DNA from: Variovorax sp. SG517
Lineage (GTDB): Bacteria; Pseudomonadota; Gammaproteobacteria; Burkholderiales; Burkholderiaceae_C
Direction: 5' to 3'
Assembly (NCBI RefSeq): GCF_013376045.1
Contig: NZ_JABMJG010000003.1
Span: 434,001 to 498,000 of the forward strand
Length of the DNA: 64,000 nucleotides
Part shown: positions 51,601 through 57,833 of the stretch, one piece after another
Numbering within the stretch: position 1 is the stretch's first letter
Layout of the letters: each line of letters starts with the position of its first letter
Position numbers and translations under genes: made by a program
The notes under the pieces: generated by a model
Database searches by the model: none
What the model was told of the DNA's origin: nothing
The model's input: the letters and a program-made list of their open reading frames with translations, nothing else

Positions 51601-53786
51601 TCGGCACCATGGTGGTCCCGTGGACGCAGCCGGCGCGCGCAGCGCGCGACTACATCCGGCGCGCCTACGACGTGGCCGTGGCGAGCGGCGACCACACCTT
51701 CGCGATCTACTGCGGACGCAACCAGGCGACGGGCATGCTGTTCGCCGGCGAGTACCTCGGCGACGTGCGGGACACGGTGGAGCGTGGGCTGGCCATTGCG
51801 CGCGATGCCAATTTCCAGCTCGTGATCGAGGCGCTGCTGGCGCAGAAGCTGTTGCTGGCGCAACTGCAGGACGGCACATTCGGCAATCGCGACGAGCAGC
51901 CGAGTCCGCCCTGCGAAGGCCAGCCCGCCACGCTGGTGGACTTCGCCTATTGGGTGTACAGGCTGCAGGCGGCGCTGCTCGGTGGCAGGCTGGCGGAGGC
52001 AATAGAGGCTCGCCATCGGGCCGAGGCCTGCGCGGCCTCGGGCCGTACCTTCGCCGAGAGCGGCGACCTGCCGTTCTACGGCGCGCTCGCCCTGCTCGCG
52101 CTTCCCGCGCGCGATGCCTCCCAGCAGGCCGCGCTGCAGCGGGACGCGAAGCAGCTCCAGGCCTGGAGCCAGGCCTGCCCGGCCAACTTCCTGGCCCGCT
52201 TCCAGCTGGTGCGCGCCGAGATGTGCCGCATCGACGGCGATCCGCTCGCGGCGGTGGAGGCCTATGCGCGGGCGGTGTCGCATGCGCGGCGCCACGGCTT
52301 CACCCAGGTGGAGGCGTTGGCGGCCGAGCTTGCCGCGGCCTTCCATGCCGGGCGAGGCGACGATCTGTCCGCGCACGGCAACCTGCGCCACGCACGCGGT
52401 GCATGGCAGCGCTGGGGCGCCACGGCCAAGGTGCGCCAGCTGCAGGCTTCGCACCCGGGGCTCTTCGAGATCGAGGACCCGCTGCCGAACACGCGGCGGA
52501 TGCAGGGGCTCGACGCGCAGGCCGTCCTGCGCATCTCGACGGCCCTCGCCGGCGAGATCGTGCCCGTCCGCCTGGTCGAGACGCTGCTTCGCACCGCGCT
52601 CGAGAACGCCGGCGCCGAGTCGGGCACGCTGGCGCTGTTCCGGCACGAGGCGTGGCAGGTGCGCGCCCAGGCGCGGGTGCTCGACGGTGCCGTCGTGCTC
52701 ACGCAGGAGGGCATGTCCTTCGATGCAGGGACGCTGCCGGTCTCCATCGTCCAGGCGGTCGCGCGCAGCCAGCAGCACATCGTGGTGGACGATGCGCGCG
52801 AGAGCGCATCGCTCGCGCAGGACGATTACATCCGCCGCCGGCGCCCGCGCTCGATCCTGTGCGTGCCGCTGATGCGCCAGGCGATGCTCGTCGGCGTGCT
52901 CTACCTGGAGAACAACCTCGCCTCCCATGTGTTCACGCCCGCCAAGGCCGAGGTGCTGGAGGTGATCGCCTCGCAGGCGGCCTTCGCGCTGGAGAACGCG
53001 CGCCTCTACGAGGAACTGGTCGACCAGAACCAGCAGCGCGCGCAGGCGGAGGAGCAGCTGCGGAGCACGCTCGCCGAACTGGAGCGCGCGACCCGTCTGA
53101 AGGCGATGGGCGAGCTGGTGGCGTCCATCGTGCACGAGGTCGGCCAGCCGATCGCCGCGGTGGACACCTCGGCCAGCGCCGCGCTGCGCTGGCTCGACCG
53201 CAGTCCGCCCGACATCGGCGAGGCCAGGGAGATGCTCACGCACATCAGCAGGAGCGCGCTGCGCGCCCGCACCATCATCCAGGGCCTTCGCGCCAAGGCG
53301 CGCAACGCAGAGCCGCAGTTCGCCGCCTTCGACCTGGGCGAAGCGCTGCGCGAGGCCGCTGCGCTGGTCGCCGGGGCGCTCGACACCATGGGTGTCACGC
53401 TGGAAATGAAGGGCCTGGACACGCCGCTGGCCGTTCACGGCGACCGCGTGCAGCTGCAGCAGGTGGCCGTCAACCTGTTGATGAACGCAGCCGAGTCGAT
53501 GGCTTCCCTTGCGCCCGGTCCGCGCCCGCTGTCCATGGCCTGCGCGCAGGGCGACGGCCATGTGCGCATCGTGGTGGAAGACGCGGGCCCGGGCATCGGC
53601 CCCGAGGCGGCGCAGCACCTGCTCAAGCCTCTTTTCACCACCAAGCCCAACGGCATGGGCATGGGGCTGGCGATCTGCAAGTCCATCCTCGATGCGCATG
53701 GCGGAACGCTCGAGCTGCGGCCGCGCGAGCCCACGGGCATGCGCGCCGTCTTCAGCCTGCCGCGGCCGGCCCCTGGCCATCGATGA
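48603..53786 (+). CDS. giant pseudokinase/ATPase/GAF/sensor histidine kinase
   Basis: 1727 residues from the ATG at 48603, which has AAGAGG upstream; a GTG at 48555 would add 16. Domain order is as follows. First, a Ser/Thr-kinase-like domain in which the catalytic loop reads HRALTPG (148-154; Asp replaced) and the DFG region TGFG (167-170), while APE and DLYALGCIFYELMTG are kept, so it is a pseudokinase. Second, an AAA-type ATPase with Walker A GPSGIGKST (352-360) and Walker B LVMLLDDLQWAD. Third, a long helical-repeat region. Fourth, a GAF domain (RPRSILCVPLMRQAMLVGVLYLEN). Fifth, a histidine kinase with H-box SIVHEVGQPIAAV, N-box NLLMNAAESM, DAGPGIG and GMGMGL. No membrane helix is seen, so it is cytoplasmic. 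It overlaps the FixJ-type regulator, its likely partner, by ATGA. Confidence 0.87.
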   Translation: MPMQHQELAGQEEPEAVLPDAPVVAQHGASSVRYRDFRELGAGTPRLERARAHGTASSLVAGRGQSTPAIAALLQREYSLRHVLRDEWAAVPIALVPHGESFLLILKDSGGEPLLRGAAPCTDAHTFVAIALRLTAAVGAMHAAGVQHRALTPGRMLLGEDGRVCLTGFGQAVTVEDEDKSAGDDQLSWDEDSFNYMAPELGARMNLRVDGRADLYALGCIFYELMTGRLPFEGADAAARVHAHATRLARAPVELVPGLPEQLSLLVMKLLEKTPELRYADAAGVLADLRRCETLLCQHGRIPRFALDAYSALCKPGGTGLVLGRDAELQALLALYRKVADSAGSAAAWISGPSGIGKSTLLREVVARMQRSGAPLLAAAKSEQGHRGKPYALLVEVLDPLLQHVIGCANEEFAAWRNRIAAAARPVERTLAGLMPALGVILGAPSGQPVPASPDAAPALERERVLQGMARLIACFAVPTRPLVMLLDDLQWADVETLQVLERLLHQHDDAALLLVGTFRDNEVDVTHPLRAGRLAEVPRAVRIELGPLDEGALREMIALTLQQDASGVGELAELIGRKTERNPLFARHLLHLLADDGLLAYDAKTASWRWSLEQLASHPGADTVGDLMAHRFEQLPSATQAVLRLMACLGHRTPHVELALAMDVQPGTDAASRLHAALDNAREAGSIQREGDDWVFWHDRIREAAYASIPHGERPRMHLQIVRRQLRLASDPARIFSLAAQAGLAHPAVEAPQERCDFARLNLRAGRQAKAAAAHHSALGFFRAALAFLGEADTSEDGLHARALCGEAEFMTGALEAAESRLSALEEVAGDGIFGADLARLRAALYTTLGNFDRALDVGLAFLRKSGIVMPRRPDAAAVDREHAALQEWIDRHGIGALRQLPIVADPLRRAITDIFADLIPPALYTDQNLVDLILLRMVGLNIAQGHSDASADGYACMTQVFGVRYGNYAAAREFGALALHLVDERGLALYRGRVYMTFGTMVVPWTQPARAARDYIRRAYDVAVASGDHTFAIYCGRNQATGMLFAGEYLGDVRDTVERGLAIARDANFQLVIEALLAQKLLLAQLQDGTFGNRDEQPSPPCEGQPATLVDFAYWVYRLQAALLGGRLAEAIEARHRAEACAASGRTFAESGDLPFYGALALLALPARDASQQAALQRDAKQLQAWSQACPANFLARFQLVRAEMCRIDGDPLAAVEAYARAVSHARRHGFTQVEALAAELAAAFHAGRGDDLSAHGNLRHARGAWQRWGATAKVRQLQASHPGLFEIEDPLPNTRRMQGLDAQAVLRISTALAGEIVPVRLVETLLRTALENAGAESGTLALFRHEAWQVRAQARVLDGAVVLTQEGMSFDAGTLPVSIVQAVARSQQHIVVDDARESASLAQDDYIRRRRPRSILCVPLMRQAMLVGVLYLENNLASHVFTPAKAEVLEVIASQAAFALENARLYEELVDQNQQRAQAEEQLRSTLAELERATRLKAMGELVASIVHEVGQPIAAVDTSASAALRWLDRSPPDIGEAREMLTHISRSALRARTIIQGLRAKARNAEPQFAAFDLGEALREAAALVAGALDTMGVTLEMKGLDTPLAVHGDRVQLQQVAVNLLMNAAESMASLAPGPRPLSMACAQGDGHVRIVVEDAGPGIGPEAAQHLLKPLFTTKPNGMGMGLAICKSILDAHGGTLELRPREPTGMRAVFSLPRPAPGHR

Positions 53787-54475
53787 AAGCGCAGGCGACC
53801 CCGATGCCCTCACCAACCCTTCGTTTCATGCGTCCTTCCGATCCGCCTCCGGTGCCCCTTCGCTGCGTGTTCATCGTCGATGACGACGAGCTCGTGCGCG
53901 ACGCGCTGTGCAGCCTGCTGCGCTCCATCGACCTGACGGTGCACGCCTTCGCCACGACGGAGGAATTCCTGGCCGCGCCGCGCTCCGGCTGGCCCTCCTG
54001 CCTGGTGCTCGACGTGCGCCTGCGCGGCCAGAGCGGCCTTGCCTTCCAGCAAGCGCTGCTGGAGCGCGGCGAGCATCACTTGCCGATCGTGTTCATGACC
54101 GGCCACGGCGACATCGCCATGACCGTGAAGGCGATGAAGGCCGGGGCCGTCGATTTCCTGGCGAAGCCCTTCCGCGACCAGGACATGATCGACGCGGTCA
54201 TCGCCGCGCTGGACCGCGATGCGCGGCGCCTCGAGAGCGCGCGCGTGCTTCAGGCGGCGCGTGCCTGCTGGGAATCGCTCACGCCGCGCGAGTGCGAGGT
54301 GGTGCAGCACGTGGCCGGCGGCCTGATGAACAAGCAGATCGCCGATCGCATGGGCATTGCCGAGATCACGGCCAAGATCCACCGCGGCCAGGCGATGCGC
54401 AAGATGAACGCGCGCTCGGTCGCCGAGCTGGTGCGCAAGATGGAGGCTCTGGGCGTGGTGGAGAGCGCTTGCTGA
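53783..54475 (+). CDS. FixJ/NarL-type response regulator (receiver plus LuxR HTH)
   Basis: 230 residues; the ATG overlaps the stop of the giant histidine kinase. The receiver domain has IVDDDELV, phosphorylation Asp in LVLDVRLRGQSG, the MTGHGD switch Thr and KPF. The C-terminal LuxR-type HTH starts LTPRECEVVQHVAGGLMNKQIADRMGIAEITAKIHRGQAMRKM. It should be phosphorylated by the kinase and activate transcription. The N-terminal 27 residues before the receiver are extra; the ATG at 53804 or 53828 could be the real start, although the ATGA overlap argues for 53783. Target promoters are not evident. Confidence 0.9.
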   Translation: MKAQATPMPSPTLRFMRPSDPPPVPLRCVFIVDDDELVRDALCSLLRSIDLTVHAFATTEEFLAAPRSGWPSCLVLDVRLRGQSGLAFQQALLERGEHHLPIVFMTGHGDIAMTVKAMKAGAVDFLAKPFRDQDMIDAVIAALDRDARRLESARVLQAARACWESLTPRECEVVQHVAGGLMNKQIADRMGIAEITAKIHRGQAMRKMNARSVAELVRKMEALGVVESAC

Positions 54476-54600
54476 ACTGGTGCCATACCTATGGATGATG
54501 GCGCCGCGCACTGGCGCCGGTATCCTGCAGCTCTGGGCAGGGGCGGGAATGTTCCTGTGCCTTCACCGGAACCCTTCGGGGTAGAGAACGGGCTTCCTCC

Positions 54601-54990
54601 TTGTCCGCGTCCTTGTCCTTTTCAGCCATCGAACTCGTTTCCATCGTCGACGACGATCCCTTCGTGCGCGCCGCGACAAGCAGTCTCGTGCGCTCGTTCG
54701 GATGGGAGGCCCGCGCGTTCGAGTCGGCCGTCGACTTTCTTGCCTCCGACGTTCCGGCGCGTACGCGCTGCCTCGTCTGCGACATTCACATGCCGGCCAT
54801 GGACGGCATCGCACTGGTCGAGTGCCTCGAGCGCGAAGGACTGCGCCTGCCCGTCATCTTCATCAGCGCCTTGGCCACCGCCCGCACGCGGGAGCGCGTG
54901 CAGGCCAGCCCGGCACTCTGCCTGATCGAGAAACCCATCGACGCCGCCGAACTCGAGACCTGGATCGGCCGCGCGCTGGGCCGGGCCTGA
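54601..54990 (+). CDS. stand-alone response-regulator receiver
   Basis: 129 residues from a TTG at 54601 with GGCTTCCTCC before it (weak). The frame has no better ATG, so the start is uncertain. It is only a receiver domain: VSIVDDDPFVRA, phosphorylation Asp in VCDIHMPAMDG, FISALA and KPID. Such single-domain regulators work by protein contact or shuttle phosphate. The next gene is a sensor kinase (158 bp later), and the previous one is the FixJ-type regulator, so it could connect the two systems. The first codons are rich in Ser/Leu and may not be translated. Confidence 0.78.
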   Translation: MSASLSFSAIELVSIVDDDPFVRAATSSLVRSFGWEARAFESAVDFLASDVPARTRCLVCDIHMPAMDGIALVECLEREGLRLPVIFISALATARTRERVQASPALCLIEKPIDAAELETWIGRALGRA

Positions 54991-55147
54991 GACCCGGGAA
55001 GGAGCGCCGGCCGCGCGCCACCCTCGTGCATGAAGAGGGCAAACCTTCGTAGGGGTGCGGCAAACGCTGATGCAATGGTCAGTGCTCCCCCTCGCGTGAT
55101 GTCATCCCTCCCACGCCGGCCCGTGCGCCGGCAGCAGGAGAAAACCA

Positions 55148-56236
55148 ATGACGAAGAAGTCCCGCGCATCCATCAGTTCCTTCATCTGTTCCTACTTCGG
55201 CTCCTTCCACCGGGCGCGCGCATCCGTGGCGTTCGCCGGCGCCGCTTCCAAATCCACCCAGCCTGACCGCCGTTCGCACCGCCTGGCGTTGATCGCGGCA
55301 CGCGCCCTCGCGCTGGCCACGCTCGGTCAGAACGTCCATGCCGCGACGCTGTCGCCGTTGAGCTGCCCGCTCGACGATAGCCTGCGGTGGATGCTGTGCG
55401 TGTCGGTGCTCGTCGGCCTCATGCTGCTCGCCGTCGTCCTCTGGCTGGAGGCGATGGACCACCGCGCGGGGGCGGCGCGCCTGGCTCGCACACTGGAGCA
55501 GCACGGCGCCGGCATGCCCGAGCTCGCCGAAAGCGGCCCGCGCGCCATCGTGCGGCTGGCGCGCGCGATCAACAACCTTCGCCGCCGCCAGGCCGAGCGC
55601 GACGTAGCGCACCTGGATGTGCAGGCCGCCTATGCGCACGACCTGCGCACGCCGCTGACCCGCATGGGGCTGCGCTGCGAGATGCTGGAAGACGCCTCGC
55701 TGCGCGAAGCCATGGAGCGTGATCTCGCCCAGATGCGCGAACTGGTCGAGGCCAGCGTGGCCAGCGCGCGGCTTCAGCGCAGCGTGGCCGAGCCGCTGCA
55801 GCGCGTCGATGCCGACGGCCTGCTCGGCAGCCTGATGCGCGACTATCGCGAGGCAGGCAGGGCGATCGCCGTCGACGGCCGCATCGGGCAGCCGGTGATG
55901 GCCTGTCCCCTCGCGCTGCGCCGCGTGCTCGCCAACCTGATCGACAACGCGCTGCGCTACGGCAGCGACGTGAGGGTCAGCGCCCGCGTCGATGCGACGA
56001 GTCTGGTGCTGGCCGTGGTGGACTCGGGGCCGGGCATCCGGCCGGCGCAGATGGAGGCGGTCTTCGCGCCATGGGTGAGGGCGGAGCAGGCCAGCGTCGA
56101 AGGCAAGGCCGGCTCGGGCCTCGGCCTCGCGATCGCCAGGCGCCTGGCCCGCTCGATGCAGGGCGACCTGCAGCTGCAGAACCGCCGCTGCGGAGGGCTC
56201 GAGGCACGGCTCACGCTGCCGCTCGTGGTCGCATGA
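55148..56236 (+). CDS. membrane sensor histidine kinase with minimal periplasmic loop
   Basis: 362 residues. The C-terminal two thirds is a kinase core: H-box AAYAHDLRTPLTRMGLRCEM, N-box RVLANLIDNALRYG, VDSGPGIRPAQMEAVFAPWVR and GKAGSGLGLAIARRLARSMQG. The front is unusual: about 45 basic/Ser-rich residues, a moderately hydrophobic stretch (LALIAARALALATLGQNVHA), then about ten residues of loop and a clear membrane helix (MLCVSVLVGLMLLAVVLWL). It therefore senses through the membrane or has almost no periplasmic domain. The first 66 residues read like a small separate protein joined to the kinase; the real start could be internal. A strong hairpin follows at 56235. Confidence 0.82.
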   Translation: MTKKSRASISSFICSYFGSFHRARASVAFAGAASKSTQPDRRSHRLALIAARALALATLGQNVHAATLSPLSCPLDDSLRWMLCVSVLVGLMLLAVVLWLEAMDHRAGAARLARTLEQHGAGMPELAESGPRAIVRLARAINNLRRRQAERDVAHLDVQAAYAHDLRTPLTRMGLRCEMLEDASLREAMERDLAQMRELVEASVASARLQRSVAEPLQRVDADGLLGSLMRDYREAGRAIAVDGRIGQPVMACPLALRRVLANLIDNALRYGSDVRVSARVDATSLVLAVVDSGPGIRPAQMEAVFAPWVRAEQASVEGKAGSGLGLAIARRLARSMQGDLQLQNRRCGGLEARLTLPLVVA

Positions 56237-56268
56237 AGCAACCCCTGGCGAACCGACGGGGTTGCTTC
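56235..56268. terminator. hairpin terminator between convergent genes
   Basis: GAAGCAACCCC (56235-56245) and GGGGTTGCTTC (56258-56268) form an 11-bp perfect stem with a 12-base loop, followed by TTCCCC on the plus strand. The stem starts in the stop codon of the sensor kinase and ends 9 bp before the epoxide hydrolase stop. It can serve both directions; the U-run is weak. Confidence 0.7.
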
Positions 56269-56276
56269 TTCCCCGG

Positions 56277-57569
56277 TCAGCGCAGCGACCTGAAGGCCGC
56301 GCGCACTTCCTGGCTGAACAGTGCCGGCTGTTCCCACGCGGCGAAATGACCGCCGGTGTCTACCTCGTTCCAGTAGATCAGGTCGTGGTATGCGCGGTCG
56401 GCCCAGGTGCGCGGAGCCTGGTAGATCTCGCCGGGAAACACCGTCACGGCAGCCGGCAGCGAGATGTCGACGGCGTTGAAGTTGTTCGAGTGGTCTTCCC
56501 AGTAAATCTGCGCGGCCGAGGTCGCGCTGTTGGTCAGCCAGTACAGCGAGATGTCGTCGAGCATCTCGTCGCGCGGGAGCACCCGTTCGGGCACGCCGCC
56601 CGAGTAGGTCCAGGTGGCGAACTTGTCGTAGATCCAGGCGGCCTGGCCCACGGGCGAGTCGGCCAGCGCGTAGCCCAGCGTCTGCGGACGCGTGACCATC
56701 ATCGCGGAGTAGCCGGAGCTGTTCCTGTAGAAGGCATCCAGCTTGTCGAAGGCCGCGCGTTCCTTGGGCGACAGCCCGGTGGGCGCGGGGCCGCCCGCGG
56801 CGAGGATCGACGCGATCTCGGCAGGCACGGTGCCCGGCATATTGACGTGGATCGCCATCAGGCCCGGCACCTTCTGCATCGCCATGCGGTGCGAGATGAC
56901 CGAGCCGCAGTCACCGCCCTGCGAGACGAACTGCCTGTAGCCCAGGCGCGCCATCAGCACGCCCCAGGCGCGCGCGATGTGGTCGGAGCCCCAGCCGGTG
57001 GCCTGCGGCTGGCCCGAGAAGCCGAAGCCGGGCAGCGAGGGCAGCACGAGGTGGAACGCATCCTCCGCGCGGCCACCGTGGGCAGTGGGATCGGTCAGCG
57101 GGCCCACGACCTTGAGCAGCTCGAAGATCGAGCCCGGCCATCCGTGCGTCATGATCAGCGGCATCGCGTCGGCGTGCCGCGAGCGGATGTGCGCGAACTG
57201 GATGTCGAGCCCGTCGATGGTGGTCACGAACTGCGGAACGGCGTTGAGCCGGGCCTCGCCCTTGCGCCAGTCGTAGTCGGTGGCCCAGTGGCGCACCAGC
57301 GAGCGCAGCGTGGCGAGCCGCACGCCCTGCGAGTCGTCCGCGACGGTCTCGGCGCTCGGCCACCGGGTGGCGCCGAGCCGGCGGCGCAGGTCGGCCAGAG
57401 CCTCGCGGTCGACGCCGATGCGGAACGGCCGCACCGAGGTATCGTCCGGACCGGAGGCTCCGGGTGGCCGCAGCATGGCGAAGGCGCCGGTAGCCGCCGA
57501 CGCCGCGCCGAAGGCGATCGACGTGGCCAGGAGGTGGCGGCGCGAGAGGGATGGATGGAGGTTGTTCAT
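56277..57569 (-). CDS. Tat-exported epoxide hydrolase family protein
   Basis: 430 residues from the ATG at 57569. The N-terminus LSRRHLLATSIAFGAASAATGAFA is a twin-arginine signal. The epoxide hydrolase N domain (RPFRIGVDREALADLRRRLGATRWP) is followed by an alpha/beta hydrolase. It has the oxyanion motif HGWPGS, nucleophile Asp in SQGGDCGSVISH (GGDWG in most relatives) and catalytic His in TGGHFAAWEQP. It should open epoxides in the periplasm or have a related hydrolase activity. The gene is divergent from the winged-helix regulator and convergent with the sensor kinase. Confidence 0.87.
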   Translation of the reverse strand: MNNLHPSLSRRHLLATSIAFGAASAATGAFAMLRPPGASGPDDTSVRPFRIGVDREALADLRRRLGATRWPSAETVADDSQGVRLATLRSLVRHWATDYDWRKGEARLNAVPQFVTTIDGLDIQFAHIRSRHADAMPLIMTHGWPGSIFELLKVVGPLTDPTAHGGRAEDAFHLVLPSLPGFGFSGQPQATGWGSDHIARAWGVLMARLGYRQFVSQGGDCGSVISHRMAMQKVPGLMAIHVNMPGTVPAEIASILAAGGPAPTGLSPKERAAFDKLDAFYRNSSGYSAMMVTRPQTLGYALADSPVGQAAWIYDKFATWTYSGGVPERVLPRDEMLDDISLYWLTNSATSAAQIYWEDHSNNFNAVDISLPAAVTVFPGEIYQAPRTWADRAYHDLIYWNEVDTGGHFAAWEQPALFSQEVRAAFRSLR

Positions 57570-57677
57570 GCAGGCATTTCCGTGAAGTTGAAACGCCTCC
57601 ATTGAAGACAGCGGATGTATCCCGCGTGTGTGAAGAAACAGCCGAATCGCATGCGCAGGTACCTCGGGGGCGGACCG

Positions 57678-57693
57678 ACACACGGCCATACAA
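57678..57693 (+). promoter_or_regulatory. 10-bp-phased direct repeat GACACA-N4-CATACA (regulator/hydrolase intergenic)
   Basis: GACACACGGCCATACA lies in the 264-bp gap between epoxide hydrolase and the winged-helix regulator, 108 bp from the first and 86-140 bp from the second depending on the start. It points in the direction of the regulator, as the other three copies do for their genes. A looser copy with 11-bp phasing lies on the minus strand at 57616-57631. Confidence 0.55.
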
Positions 57694-57833
57694 ATCGGCA
57701 TGCTGCGACCCTCGGTTATGCTCCGTCCGCCCGCGCTGCCGAGGTGGCCGGCGGGTTCGCCGGGCCGATCGGATCGACCATGTCCGGCCTGGCATCGCGT
57801 CGCCTGCGCGGCACGCTGCAGTTCCCCATCTCC

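Noticed and set aside
50550..53816. A minus-strand open frame of over 1000 codons opposite the giant kinase
   Set aside because: Antisense shadow with repetitive Arg/His/Ala/Gln content and no domain.
54483..54494. CCATA-CC-TATGG palindrome after the FixJ-type regulator
   Set aside because: It is short and not repeated elsewhere near the signalling genes that I could see. It may be a regulator site, but the support is too weak to list.
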